Positions 7,377 through 18,100 of a stretch of 64,000 nt of DNA are shown piece by piece. How positions within the stretch are numbered: the first letter of the stretch is position 1; each line of letters begins with the position of its first letter. The stretch spans positions 218,432 to 282,431 of the forward strand of contig NZ_FNZQ01000005.1 in the NCBI RefSeq assembly GCF_900109285.1. The letters are read 5' to 3'. Origin of the DNA: Jannaschia helgolandensis. Its GTDB lineage: Bacteria; Pseudomonadota; Alphaproteobacteria; Rhodobacterales; Rhodobacteraceae. The translations under genes and the position numbers were made by a program. The notes under the pieces are model-generated. The model saw only the letters and a program-made list of their open reading frames with translations, ran no database searches and was not told where the DNA came from.

Positions 7377-9242
7377 TCAGTCAAAGAAATTTGCCCCATG
7401 CCCACCCATCGTCGGAACTAGCAGGCTGCGGTCGAGAAAGAGATTTCGCATCTCGCAGCTGGTTTCAGCGATCAGTAGGCAGCCGTGACAAGCCGCGCCG
7501 TGGGTAGCTCGGTCGCCACTCCGACCGTCAGGCTCGTGGTCTGCGCAAACAGGGTCATTCGAGCAGACTTTCAGGCGATCTAGCGCACCTTTGAGAATTC
7601 GCGTGAACCTAGACCCAGCTGCAACAAGACCGCCCAGAGTACCCTGCGCGCCAGGTGTTGCGGTATATATGAGGACTCCGCACCTTTCTGGGACAGTTCC
7701 GGTGCGGGAGTCTGAAAGTGCGTAGATCCGCTCCTTCAATGAACTCGCAGGGTATCCGCAGTCCAAGGCGATTTCTGCCATCAGTGCATGTGACAGACTG
7801 TGAAGAAGGGTGTAGGCCGTTCCCGGATAAGTCGGCGCACCGCCGGAAAAACGCCTCTGCCAGTGTTCATAGCCGTTGATCAACTTTCCTTGCCGCGCCG
7901 CGACGTCGGTTTCCTGCAGCCAAGGGGCTACTGCTTTCTCATCGAAGTGAACAAAGAGTCCCTCCCCAAATTGTTCAATGGCGGGAAGCCAATCGGCATG
8001 CCGTGATATCGGCGCACCGCGCACAGCCAGCTGAATATCTTCGATATCGCCATCTGCGCTCGTAGGTGCCGCTTCGAACCGGGTAAAGCCGTAAAGACAT
8101 GATACTTCACGGAGGCGGTGTACAGCGACCAGGCCCTTGATGGATGATAGGTCTATACCTGCCGAAGTATCCTCCCAGACAGAGCGCGGTAGCGTCTGGG
8201 CGTAAAGCTTTGCCGAAGCACTGTTGGTCCCGATTTCCGCTATTCCACATGCAAATACATCAAACTCAGAAAGCTTTGGCGACTTTGAAGCATCAACTCT
8301 CGCGCCATCGCGGATTCGCTTGAGGCGATCAAAGATGTCCGAGTTGGAATAGGCTCCCAAGGAAGCTGACACTCTCGGGTTAAACTTCTTTGCCTGCGCC
8401 ACATCGTCGACAGTCTGAACTCCGGCAAGGTCTCCCGAAAGCTCATCGACCAGTCTTGAAAGTTCGTCTTCCTCTGCAGGAAGAGAAATCACTGTGTAGA
8501 CTTGCGGAAAGTATGTGTTGGTTGCCGTGCGGGTGAGAAGCTTAAGATTGTCTCCGCAGCCCTCAGGGTCTCGATCCATCAGCCAAGGTCGCTCACCACG
8601 ACATTTTCCGAGCCTTCCTGGTTGGAAAGCATCCTGCAAAGACAGCCGTCGCTCGCATCCACACACCACACTGGTGTCTGCAGGGTCGGCACTTGTGCCC
8701 TTCTCTTCGATCCACATCGGTTCATGGCACTGTACCGCGCCATGTACGACCCACCGCCAATCGATATCCTGCATGTGTCCCTTCTCGCAGGCACAGACGA
8801 AGCGAATAGGAGTAACCTCTGATTTGCGCCCATCATCGAATACGAACTTTCGTCGTCCCTTGGTGTCGAGGTCCTGCCAGCGAACAAGGCGGCGCCTTCG
8901 CAGGCTCGAGTTCGGGCCGCTGCCCGTCTCTACCTGCTCACAAACGAACCATGTCGGAAACACTGGAGCCGCCACACCTTGAGGAGCTCCGTGTCCGAGC
9001 TCGTTCGACACAGGCGGCGTCCGCAGCGAAAGATGGACTTCCGGATCAAGCCGACCCTGTTCCTTCAACAATTGCTCGAGGCGCATCGTAAGCCGTGGCT
9101 CAGGAATTGTCGTGAACGAGTTGCCCCGCATATCCCACCATTCCAGACCCGCAACGATCACAGAGCGTGTCGGAAGGTCGATCATCGAGCCGGGGCCAAA
9201 GGTCGAGATGAGTTGGCTAAGTCTCTGAGAATTCTTTGTCAT
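7377..9242 (-). CDS. drmB: DISARM protein DrmB (DUF1998)
   Basis: A 621-residue protein, last gene of the minus-strand defence operon. Its N-terminus (SQLISTFGPGSMIDLPTRSV) and C-terminal DUF1998 block are characteristic: LLHSLSHALMAEIALDCGY, then CGVLIYTATPGAQGTLGGL, then a cysteine-rich end with CSNDPVCADH and ACHGCLLIAETSCEMRN. DrmB is a core DISARM component that works with the DrmA helicase against phage DNA. The ATG overlaps the drmA stop by 4 bp (ATGA), as expected for partners made in fixed ratio. Usual family length. No drmC follows; the next sequence downstream is the convergent spanin pair. Confidence 0.92.
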   Translation of the reverse strand: MTKNSQRLSQLISTFGPGSMIDLPTRSVIVAGLEWWDMRGNSFTTIPEPRLTMRLEQLLKEQGRLDPEVHLSLRTPPVSNELGHGAPQGVAAPVFPTWFVCEQVETGSGPNSSLRRRRLVRWQDLDTKGRRKFVFDDGRKSEVTPIRFVCACEKGHMQDIDWRWVVHGAVQCHEPMWIEEKGTSADPADTSVVCGCERRLSLQDAFQPGRLGKCRGERPWLMDRDPEGCGDNLKLLTRTATNTYFPQVYTVISLPAEEDELSRLVDELSGDLAGVQTVDDVAQAKKFNPRVSASLGAYSNSDIFDRLKRIRDGARVDASKSPKLSEFDVFACGIAEIGTNSASAKLYAQTLPRSVWEDTSAGIDLSSIKGLVAVHRLREVSCLYGFTRFEAAPTSADGDIEDIQLAVRGAPISRHADWLPAIEQFGEGLFVHFDEKAVAPWLQETDVAARQGKLINGYEHWQRRFSGGAPTYPGTAYTLLHSLSHALMAEIALDCGYPASSLKERIYALSDSRTGTVPERCGVLIYTATPGAQGTLGGLVAAGSRFTRILKGALDRLKVCSNDPVCADHEPDGRSGDRATHGAACHGCLLIAETSCEMRNLFLDRSLLVPTMGGHGANFFD

Positions 9243-12200
9243 GTCAGATCGTCCGCGTTGGCGATTGTATTTCCGTGCGGATCTCTGACCTTTAGAGCGA
9301 CACTCGACTCGACGTCTCTCATCGACCGGCCAGCGACGAACTTGCGATGGGGTTCATCGAGATTGGCCCAATCCGGCTCCAAGGGCATATGTAGAAGTCG
9401 ATGGGGGCTCTTCTTCTTAGCGTAGGCGAACTGATTGCCCCCAGCAGCTTGGTCGTCCCCAGTTGAAATCCAGGCATCGATTATGTCATCAATTGCGGTC
9501 CTGAGCGCCGCGTGACCACCTGCGATCATTTGAGCTGGAGCCCTAGCTACAATGGCTTCGCGCACATCTTGGCGAACTTGGGGCGAGTCCTTCAGTTCAG
9601 TAACCGCATTTTCTGGCGTCAGCAGGGGATCGACGTGGCGTGCCGCTGCAACCACGACTGCTGCTAATGCCCGATCCAAGGCGCGTGCGGCCCATGGCGT
9701 GACGCTAGTCGCCTCCACGGAGCGATAGAACGTACGATGGAACTGGCCGAATTGCTCGAAATGCATTCGGTCTCTGGGTTTGTGAAGGTTTAAGACGGCA
9801 ACGACCAAGCCGGGACGGGCAGGATCGCGGCCAACACGACTGGTGGCCTGGATATACTCGGCCGCCGTTTTGGGTTGGCCTTGGACCATCATCAACCCAA
9901 GACGAGTGATGTCGAGTCCGACTGAGATCATGTTGGTGGCTAGAGCGACATCTACACTTTCGGTTCCCGGCTCAAAGATGGCTTCGAGCCTTTGCTTTGC
10001 CAAAGCAACTTTGTCAGTTGACTCGCGGGACGTCAGCTCCATCGGTTCCCTGATCTGGCGATCCGCGAAAGGCAAGTCTGGAGGATCGATCCGACACCTC
10101 TGGGTGCCATAGCGGCCAGCTCTATCCCGGACCTCGTCTTCAACGATACGGCGTGCACCGCCCAGTTCGCGAAGAGCATTAAAGTAGCAAAGGGCTGTCA
10201 TGTAGGGATCCGCGGGATTCAAGGTGCCGCCAGAACCAGCCTTTGCATCATAAAACGCTTGTGCCGCCGCCAGAAGGGTCGTCAAGGAGCGAAGGAAAAC
10301 GAGTTTCGGTCCTCTTCCCTGGGCTGCTATGCCCATGTAAAGACGAGCCGGATCTTTGCTCGTAGGCACCGTCCTTGCGAAAAAACTGTCTGTTCGATCA
10401 AGGCCTGGCGGCGGGAAGATGCTCGTTGCGCTTCTGTCGAAGAGTGCTTCGATTTGGTCAGAGGCCCGGCGGACTGTCGCGGTAGACGCCACAATCTTTG
10501 GCCGGATGACATGGTCGCCAACCTTGCGGCTAGCGAGTTGATCGATAGCTGCTTCGTACAATCCGGCCACCGTCCCCAATGGCCCTGAGATAAGGTGCAA
10601 CTCGTCCTGAATAATCAGATCCGGTGGCGCTAGCGACCATCCGTTTCCCAGCGGGCTTCCCTCGCCAGGCTCAGCTGCACCAAAGAAGCCAAGATCATCG
10701 CGAAAACGGTCAACATGACCGAAGAAAGCACCAGTCTCACCGACCCAAGGCAACGCCGCGAACTTGTCGACGGTCGCAATCAAAAACGCGGGGAGACGTC
10801 GGTAAATTGGTTCGTCGACAGTCAGAACAGGAAGCGGTCTCCCCCGACTGAAATCGCAGTTGGTGTTGGCGCATCTTATTTCAAGATTGGTCGGGGCATG
10901 CTCATTCGGCGTACACGCAAATGAAGATGGTGAGAATTCGGTACCACACCAAGGGCAGGCTTTCAGCGGCGCGGGAGCTCGTTTGTCACGACCATTTCGG
11001 TATCGCCTCACTCGTCCAACTGCTGTCTTTTCGTCGGATTTTCCCTTGCCGCCAAGTTTGTTTGGCGACGCATCAGAACCCACCCACAGTCCAATCTCGA
11101 TGGGCCAATCGCCAAGCAGACGTCGTCCGCGTTCGTCTACGTTTTTGGGATCAGTTCGCATCAGTTCAAGCGCGCACACGACGCCCGCCGCTCGAGCCAA
11201 CTGGTCCAAGGTCAACAGCCGTAGAGTATAGCGCATGATCACTGAAACGCCGGCACCCAATACGCCAGAAGCGGTCAGGCGTCGATGAGCAATTATGAGA
11301 GCGGCAAGACCAAGGTACGCTTCGGTTTTGCCACCGCCTGTCGGAAAGAACAGGAGATCAGCTGTCTCACGGTCTGGGTGCGTCTTCTGTACCAAGCCCG
11401 AGATATTGAGCAGGATAAAGGCAAGCTGGAAGGGTCTCCATGTCGGGGGTCGCATCATACTTGGATCGCCGCTGGGCCCGGCATTCCGGCGTCGCGCAGC
11501 TGAGGCGACAGCAAGGTTCATGAAACGAAAGGCGGAACGAGCTGTCGGATCCGTCAGAAGCAGATCGATTCCAGCAGCAATCCGGTCTCGCGCCTGCTCC
11601 ATTTCCGACACCAAACGCTCGCCAGTCTCCTTTCGCCGACTCGGGAGCGGTGTTAGTTTCTGACGCTCGGCGTCAATCCAAACACCATATAATTCAGGAA
11701 GTTTGGCGATCAGGGCATTTAGGGTGTCTCCATCCTTACTTGCCGCTTCGGCCAAAGCTTCCATTTCGAACGAAACGAGCGACTTGATCTCGTCATCTTC
11801 GTTCGGGGCGACGCGCTCAACTTCCGCTGTGGGTAGCGGATTCGTCCATACGCGCTTCACAGTGCCAAGAGCATCTTCGTCCTGGTCCCAGCCTGCTGCA
11901 GCGTTTCGTCCTACTGCCCATTCACTCACATCTCGGTAGTGCAAGTCGGCGACCCTGAGATCCCAGTCGTCCGCACGAGTGCCAGACAAGTCTCGGCGGG
12001 GATGAAATCCCCTCTCGAGGGCGAGCTCGAGGCGCGCCTGAAAAACGAAACTCACATCCGAATAGAAGCGGTGGACAGTCGCTCGTCGGTTCACGAGGAA
12101 GACTGTGAGTGCCCGAACCTCTTCCTGCCCTCCATCCGGGGTATCGTACTTGAAAGTTCTAGAGTGGGTCTCCAGCGTCAAACCACCGCCTCTGCGTTGC

Positions 12201-12781
12201 TCGGCAGCGCTTTCCGGGATCAAGATCGGTTCGCCTCTGCCGTCACGCACGGTTATTTGAACGACCCGGTCCTTTGGAGTACGAACCCAGTCCACCATCG
12301 GCCTGGAGTTGCGCTTGGGCTTACCATCCTCGTCAAACTCCTCAGGAAGGGGCTCCGGGAGAAGTATGTTTTCAGGGAGAGCTGGTTCAGTCCTGTAGTC
12401 GCCCCACGAAATCCTTGCCTCGATCTCTTTTACTTCCGGAGGCAACAAGACTGTCAGGCCAATAGAGGAGGGCAAGAAGCGTCTCCGAGTGTTGGGGGCC
12501 TCAGGCTCCTCGTTGTCACCGGCCGCGCCACCGGCACCCTCGGAGTCAGTTTCTTCGACGTCGATTTCCATCTCTTCCTGCGCGGATGGATCATCGTCGC
12601 CGCCTTCGCCATCCAGCCCAAGCGGATCCTCAGCGGGCGCCAGAAAGCCAGTCAGATACCAGCGCGAGGGGCTTTCGTTTAGCCGTTCCAACGCCAGATC
12701 AGTGTCTTGGTCCCCCGGACCGATCAGGTCGCGACGAAACATTTCAACAATCTTTGAGCGGATATCTACCGAGGCTGTCAT
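9239..12781 (-). CDS. drmA: DISARM helicase DrmA
   Basis: A 1180-residue protein read from the ATG at 12781 (TASVDIRSKIVEMFRRDLIG start), five bases after the stop of the PIN-like gene. An earlier in-frame start at 12979 would run through that gene and is rejected. Helicase motifs are clear: Walker A FFPTGGGKTEAYLG near residue 480, motif II QDELHLISGPLG near 727, ATNMISVGLDITRLG and QATSRVGRDPARPG near 950-985. An acidic linker rich in Glu/Asp lies near residues 60-100. DrmA with DrmB forms the core of DISARM. Together with DrmD and DrmMI upstream this defines a class 1 type system. Substrate recognition by this copy is not visible from sequence. Confidence 0.92.
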   Translation of the reverse strand: MTASVDIRSKIVEMFRRDLIGPGDQDTDLALERLNESPSRWYLTGFLAPAEDPLGLDGEGGDDDPSAQEEMEIDVEETDSEGAGGAAGDNEEPEAPNTRRRFLPSSIGLTVLLPPEVKEIEARISWGDYRTEPALPENILLPEPLPEEFDEDGKPKRNSRPMVDWVRTPKDRVVQITVRDGRGEPILIPESAAEQRRGGGLTLETHSRTFKYDTPDGGQEEVRALTVFLVNRRATVHRFYSDVSFVFQARLELALERGFHPRRDLSGTRADDWDLRVADLHYRDVSEWAVGRNAAAGWDQDEDALGTVKRVWTNPLPTAEVERVAPNEDDEIKSLVSFEMEALAEAASKDGDTLNALIAKLPELYGVWIDAERQKLTPLPSRRKETGERLVSEMEQARDRIAAGIDLLLTDPTARSAFRFMNLAVASAARRRNAGPSGDPSMMRPPTWRPFQLAFILLNISGLVQKTHPDRETADLLFFPTGGGKTEAYLGLAALIIAHRRLTASGVLGAGVSVIMRYTLRLLTLDQLARAAGVVCALELMRTDPKNVDERGRRLLGDWPIEIGLWVGSDASPNKLGGKGKSDEKTAVGRVRRYRNGRDKRAPAPLKACPWCGTEFSPSSFACTPNEHAPTNLEIRCANTNCDFSRGRPLPVLTVDEPIYRRLPAFLIATVDKFAALPWVGETGAFFGHVDRFRDDLGFFGAAEPGEGSPLGNGWSLAPPDLIIQDELHLISGPLGTVAGLYEAAIDQLASRKVGDHVIRPKIVASTATVRRASDQIEALFDRSATSIFPPPGLDRTDSFFARTVPTSKDPARLYMGIAAQGRGPKLVFLRSLTTLLAAAQAFYDAKAGSGGTLNPADPYMTALCYFNALRELGGARRIVEDEVRDRAGRYGTQRCRIDPPDLPFADRQIREPMELTSRESTDKVALAKQRLEAIFEPGTESVDVALATNMISVGLDITRLGLMMVQGQPKTAAEYIQATSRVGRDPARPGLVVAVLNLHKPRDRMHFEQFGQFHRTFYRSVEATSVTPWAARALDRALAAVVVAAARHVDPLLTPENAVTELKDSPQVRQDVREAIVARAPAQMIAGGHAALRTAIDDIIDAWISTGDDQAAGGNQFAYAKKKSPHRLLHMPLEPDWANLDEPHRKFVAGRSMRDVESSVALKVRDPHGNTIANADDLT

Positions 12782-12786
12782 GACCA

Positions 12787-13293
12787 CTAAATTCCTTCTG
12801 AAATAACGAGTTCGCTCAGGGTCTTGGCCAACCACTTGCTCGTGTACGCTGTCTTCAGGGGTTGCTTCGGGCGATAGCCAACGGCATCGAGAAGCTGCTC
12901 CAAAGCGAAAAGTCGGTCTCGAAACCCCGACCGAACGCCGAAGCGGAGACTGGCCTTGTCCGGCCCGCACAGCACCCATCCGTCAGTTCTTATGAGGGCA
13001 TGCGCCCAAAGCGAGTGCTCACCGATGTCCAGGTTGATGCCTGATGCCCTGAGCAAAACCTCCGCACGTTCGCGATCACTCACATCGTGCACGGCAGCCA
13101 ACGAAGTCCGAAGTGCTGCAGCCTCGATCAGTTCCTCGGTTCGCCGACGCTGAAAGCCTGTTTGAGTCTCCGTCACACAATCTTCCACGGTTTCAACCGA
13201 GTAGCCGCCAGATAACGCACGCCAAGCCCCGATCCGATAGGACTCGAGAATGACGTTCGTATCAACAAGGACAGGACCCGGGTGCTTCGCCAT
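12787..13293 (-). CDS. PIN-like domain protein embedded in the DISARM operon
   Basis: A 168-residue protein starting at ATG 13293, eight bases after the stop of the Xre/ImmA gene; the longer in-frame start at 13419 would overlap that gene. The N-terminus (GPVLVDTNVILESYRIG) is a typical PIN-domain first strand with Asp. Further acidic positions (VEDCVTET, IGEHSLWAHAL and CGPDKASLR) sit where PIN nucleases place the remaining metal ligands. PIN proteins are mostly RNases, many of them toxins. Here the gene is tightly packed between an ImmA-type regulator and drmA (5 bp), so an effector or a decommissioned nuclease within the defence operon are both possible. Activity is inferred only. Confidence 0.7.
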   Translation of the reverse strand: MAKHPGPVLVDTNVILESYRIGAWRALSGGYSVETVEDCVTETQTGFQRRRTEELIEAAALRTSLAAVHDVSDRERAEVLLRASGINLDIGEHSLWAHALIRTDGWVLCGPDKASLRFGVRSGFRDRLFALEQLLDAVGYRPKQPLKTAYTSKWLAKTLSELVISEGI

Positions 13294-13300
13294 GGCAGCC

Positions 13301-14407
13301 TCACAGCTCTGCAGGGGGTTCGACCCCGTGAGCGAAAAACAGATCGGTGAGGTCTTCAACCGTTTGATCGAGCAGCCCTGCAGCGCGGCGCGTCGAAACC
13401 CGCCCCTCGTCAACAGCAAGACCGATCACTTCCATAAACGGCTTGGAAAAAAGAACTGGTACCTCAGCATCGCCCACATCGCGGCCATTGTTTCGAAGCG
13501 CCGCATCATTCAGCGCTTTGGCACGGGCAGGCTTGAGTTCGCTGAGCGCCACCAAGCGCCATTTCAGAGCAGATGCGGTCACCTGAAGCTCTTCTGCAGT
13601 GGCGTTCAGTTGTGAGATCAGTTCGCCGTCCTCGAGGCTCGCCCAATCGCCAAACCTGCCGAGAACGGCCTGCGGCATGAGAACAGCAGACGCAAAGTTG
13701 TTCGCCAATTGCTCGACGCGGTTCCCACCGGTTTCCTTCGCCTCCTCGGAATGTTCCGGGGGCATCGCATCCCATGTGAGGATGTGAAACAGCTCATGAG
13801 CGAGGTCGAAGTGCCTACGGCCGACGACCTCCTTCCGGTTGATCAGTACGACGTCGAGCTCTGGCAGCCGACAGGCCGCACCCGAAATTCCCTCGAACGC
13901 GTCGACCATCAGCACTAGAATGCCAAGCTCACGCTCCATCACTTCAGCCAGCCGCGCGGCTGGAACGTCGCCCAGCTCGAACTCTGCGACAAACCGCTCT
14001 CCAGCTTCCATGGCATCCTCGAAGCTGGAACGTTTGGTCAGCCCCAGTGACCTGCGAAGCAGTGGGGCGGCACGACCAACCTGTGGGGCGATGGCGCGGA
14101 ACGCGGCAATCCAGCGACCGGCGTTTCGCTCATAGCCATTCAGCACACCCGCACTGACATTGGTCTGCCGCCACGAGAAACGGCCTTCACCAACCAGCAT
14201 GAACGGATCGGTGAAATACTCGAGCGTCGCTCCAAGCTTCTCGACGGCCAGCATCAGTTCGTCCGCCGTGACGCGGCGCTCACCGGTCTCGATGGCAGAC
14301 ACCGTCTGCCGGTCCTTGAAGCCGAAAAGTTGCGCCAGGTCGTCCTGCGAGAGCTTTCGCTCTTCGCGCAGGGCCTTGATCCTCGCGCCGATAAGTTGTG
14401 TCGCCAT
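13301..14407 (-). CDS. Xre-family regulator fused to ImmA/IrrE HExxH metallopeptidase
   Basis: A 368-residue protein from ATG 14407, eight bases after GGAGG. An in-frame start 60 bp upstream has no such site. Residues about 5-60 are an Xre helix-turn-helix (KALREERKLSQDDLAQLFG, QTVSAIETGERRV). The middle carries the zinc-peptidase motif DLAHELFHILTWD near residue 206, and the C-terminus is a helical tail of the COG2856 type. Such proteins sense a signal and cleave repressors or partner toxins, as ImmA and IrrE/PprI do. Between a HEPN-like gene and a PIN-like gene, it is a natural antitoxin/regulator candidate for one or both. The target is not shown by the sequence. Confidence 0.88.
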   Translation of the reverse strand: MATQLIGARIKALREERKLSQDDLAQLFGFKDRQTVSAIETGERRVTADELMLAVEKLGATLEYFTDPFMLVGEGRFSWRQTNVSAGVLNGYERNAGRWIAAFRAIAPQVGRAAPLLRRSLGLTKRSSFEDAMEAGERFVAEFELGDVPAARLAEVMERELGILVLMVDAFEGISGAACRLPELDVVLINRKEVVGRRHFDLAHELFHILTWDAMPPEHSEEAKETGGNRVEQLANNFASAVLMPQAVLGRFGDWASLEDGELISQLNATAEELQVTASALKWRLVALSELKPARAKALNDAALRNNGRDVGDAEVPVLFSKPFMEVIGLAVDEGRVSTRRAAGLLDQTVEDLTDLFFAHGVEPPAEL

Positions 14408-14474
14408 GGTGTGCCTCCGTGGCGCTATATAATCTTGCAGAACGGCAAATGCAAGAAATTCTTGCACCCGTCAC

Positions 14475-15131
14475 TCAGGCGACCCGGTCAGCCTCTTCGA
14501 TCCGCGCGGTGCCTGCTTCCTCTTCGAAATAGCGATCGCCGCCACTCAGAGACGAACAGAAGAGGTCGGCCAAGACGCTGCCGATCCGGCGCATGTCGTC
14601 ATGGAAGAGGTCCAACGTCAGCGTCTGTGCTGCGCCTCGCTCGGCGTTGAACTCCACCCGGAAACCTGCCAGCAGCGTCTTTCCCGTTCGGGCAGAATGC
14701 TTGTGGATCGATCTGATCGTCCGTCCGTCTCCATGCGCCAGGGCGTCTCGAAGCCACTTGAAGAAGTCCTCCGCCGTCATGGCCTCGAAGTCGGCGTTGA
14801 TCCTGCGGTCCTGGTTTTCACGTCCATCCGCCCGGTCGACCAGCACGATCTGAGGAGCGGCTAGGGAAAGCCGCCACGGATCGTCCGTTATCAGGGTGTC
14901 CCGCATTGCTTCCCGCACGTTGTGGGCGCGATGGTCCGCCTGGTCCTCCCATTCGACACGCTGACCTAGGTTGCCAGCCACCCATGCGCGGTTCTTGGTC
15001 CAGAGCAGCACACTGCTGAACAGGGCGAAGGTCTGGGTTACGTTGAACGTCGTCTGCGGCGGCTCGTCGAGCATCGCCTTCAAACGGTTTACGATGGCCC
15101 ATTCGACATGTTCGTCAGCGATACCGCCCAT
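14475..15131 (-). CDS. HEPN-like protein embedded in the DISARM operon
   Basis: A 218-residue protein with start ATG 15131, seven bases after GGAGG and 12 bp after the drmMI stop. It is largely helical. Near residues 123-130 it has LRDALAHGDGR, which fits the HEPN catalytic pattern R-x4-H (Arg-Asp-Ala-Leu-Ala-His). HEPN proteins are metal-independent RNases found as toxins or as parts of larger defence complexes. I do not recognise a named family beyond this motif. Its position, directly after the methylase and before the Xre/ImmA protein, suggests a toxin-regulator relation, but a structural role in the DISARM complex is equally possible. Confidence 0.6.
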   Translation of the reverse strand: MGGIADEHVEWAIVNRLKAMLDEPPQTTFNVTQTFALFSSVLLWTKNRAWVAGNLGQRVEWEDQADHRAHNVREAMRDTLITDDPWRLSLAAPQIVLVDRADGRENQDRRINADFEAMTAEDFFKWLRDALAHGDGRTIRSIHKHSARTGKTLLAGFRVEFNAERGAAQTLTLDLFHDDMRRIGSVLADLFCSSLSGGDRYFEEEAGTARIEEADRVA

Positions 15132-15143
15132 GTGCTGCCTCCA

Positions 15144-18100
15144 TCATGCCGCTTCTCCTGCGTCGTCTTCGTCATCGTCTACGTCGGACGCGGTCAGGCC
15201 TGCGGCGCGTTCGGCTTCGTCACGTTCTGCGTTGAGGGCGAGGAGGCGGGCGAGGACCTCGTCCTTGAACTCGGACGGCCAGTCGAGGCGGGTCTTGGCT
15301 TGCTTGCCCTCGTCGGCGTCCTGTTCGATGTACTCCGGCTGCGCCCGGTCGGCGAGGTCGTCCCAGCCGTAGGCGCGCAGGACGGCGGCATCCATCTCGG
15401 CATGGAGTTCGCGCAGACAAGCGATATCTGAAGCGTTCTGACCGCGGTCGTGGAAGTGATTGTAGGTTTTGGTCAAACCTTCTTTACGTGAAAGCATTAT
15501 CTGCGCCCTATGTTCGTCGTAAGCAAACCCAACCTTGCGCAGCTGAACTGACGATTCATGTGCAACCGGAAACGGGAATGTCTCGAAACAATCCGGTGGG
15601 CTGTAGTTCGGGGTTTCCCCCAACGTCGTGCCCCACATGAGGGCCCAAAGCTCATGCACTCGACTACTGACGACGGCAAAATCTCGCTCTTCGCCGCTGG
15701 CGGCAAGTACAATGACCTTCTCATTGAATATCGTCTTGGCTGGCAAAAAGGCGAACGCGATGTAAGTGGTAATGCGGGATATCGCTAGAACACGACTTTG
15801 GGACCGAATTGCGTTGTATAGTGCAGGGGTATACGTTCCGTACTGCCACCAATAATCTCGCCTTCTAATGGCGACAGAATACCCGCCTAGCCTGGCCCGA
15901 TGCGGCTTAACTTTGTTTTCAACGATTTGTAGCAGATCAGGCCATTTCGTCGCCTCTTGGAGAGACATATTCGCAAAGTTTATAGCAAACCGCGTAGCTT
16001 TTTGCGCTGGATCAGTCGCTAGTTCTTTCCCTCCGATGAACGGCATAATTAGTTCTGCGTTGTGCGGGTTCGCACTGATTAGGTCATCCATATCTTGAAG
16101 TGTGCCGGCTTGGCCGTTTTTTTCATCATCCGAAAAGATAAAGCCCAAGCCGTAAACGTCGCATCCGCGGAAAGCTTTCTTCTTGTTTGATCGAAGCTTT
16201 TTGGCAGTGAACTCGATTGCTGAAGGCAGAAGAAAAGAATTTATACCTTCTACTGGCCTGCCATTAAGAAAGGCCGATCTTCCTTTTCCGCCGCGCTCCA
16301 CGTGAATAATGCTGACAAAAACATCAGCTTCACCCGGCCATTGAATGCTCTGTTGAGCTCGAAAAATATCCGCGCCACTTTTCTTCAGCGACATCAAGCC
16401 AGCCTCGCGGGTGTCGCCTTCTGATATCGTTTTCGTCCCAACTAGGCCAAATGCGCCACCCACTCTAAGTACGTCAAACGATCTTCTCAAAAAGTGGGCA
16501 ACGAGATCAACAGCTTTGCCACCGCTATCCTTGTGCGTTTCTCGAAGCCAGTCCGGATACCCGGGACCAAGCGACGGCCAGATCTTGGCACCTCCAAGAA
16601 AAGGCGGATTGCCGACGATGGCATCGAACCCGCCATTCTCGCGTTTGAACACTTCTGGGAACTCGATGGCCCAGTGAAACGGTGGAGTACCATACTCCCC
16701 ATCGCGCAGCGCCGTCGCAGAAGCCTCCAGCAGGTCCCACCTTGCCGGGCGGCCCGAGAACCAGCTTTCTGCATCCGCCCGGGCTTTCTCCCGCGCCTTC
16801 GCCTTGTCGGCCGAGAAGAAGGCCGCGATCACCGCATCCCCGAGCAGCCGTACTGGCGACAGACGCGTCTCCACATGCTTGTGGCGCTGTTCCTGGATTG
16901 CACGCATCGTGTCGTCCGGTGCCGACCGGATTTCGGCGCGGGCCCGGTCCGCCTCGGCCACACGTTCGGCAACGAGCGGCCGCAGTAGAGGCAGGCCAGG
17001 TTTCGAAGCATCCCAGTTCGCTGCTGCGATCTGCTCGGGCGTCAGACCCACAAGGCTGTCGCCGCATTTCAGCGCATGGTCGAGGAAGGTGAACTCGTGA
17101 TCCTTTGCCAGCGTGGCCAGCCAGAGCGATAGCCGCGCCAGATCGACCGCGCGCGCGTTCCGGTCCACGCCATAGAGACACCGCTGCGCGACAAGGCGGC
17201 GCGCATGAAGCTCCTCGTCCTCATCCGCCGGGATCTTCGGCCGCGCCTCTGGCCAGCGCGCCCAGGCATCGACCAGGCGCGAGGTGATGGCTCGGCAGGC
17301 TTCGACGAGGAACGCACCGGACCCCATTGCCGGATCGCAGACCTTGAGGTCGAGGACTTGTTCGGGCGTCGCATCCGGCCCCAGACGCTCGAACGCTGGC
17401 TCCAGCGCATGGGCGACGATCGGCGCTGTCAGGCTGCGCGGTGTGTAATGGCTACCGGTGCGGCGGCGTTCGTCCGTCGGCTGGAGGATTGGCGTTCCCG
17501 TCGCCGCAACTATGTGGCGGGGCGAGCCGCGTCCATCGACGATGTTGTCGAGTGCGGCGGCGAGATCCTCGACCGTTGCAGCAGCCTCAATCGGCTTTGC
17601 TTGCGCGGCGGTCAGGGAACGGCCCACATTCTCCTTCAGGTCCTTTATCCGGTCCTTGCCCTTTTTGTTCAGAAGATCGTCGAGGCCAACGAAGACGGGC
17701 GTCTTGTTGTTCTTACCAGCTTTGATCGCTAGCACTCGACACGGCGCCTCCTCGACGGTGAAGCCCATGACCGTCTCGTAGACGGAGCCGATCTGTTCGA
17801 CATCGAGTGTGCGGTAAGAGAGGCGTTCACGCTGCTGCCCGCGCAGCTTCAGGGTCATGAGCCCTTCGAGAATGCGCAGGATGCAGCCGTCCGAGACCTG
17901 GAGGACGCGAGGGTCCTCATCCACATCGCTGCGGCCTTCGAGGAAAGGAAATTCATCCGGATCGAACAGCTTGCCGCCGCGCGCCTGGACGAAGTGGGTC
18001 GGTTGCCCTCCGTGGATCAGCCGGAACAGAGCCAGCAGCTGACCCCAGCCGCCGCGCCGTTCATCCATCGTGTCTGGGTTCAGCGCGGCTTCTTCGGCGA

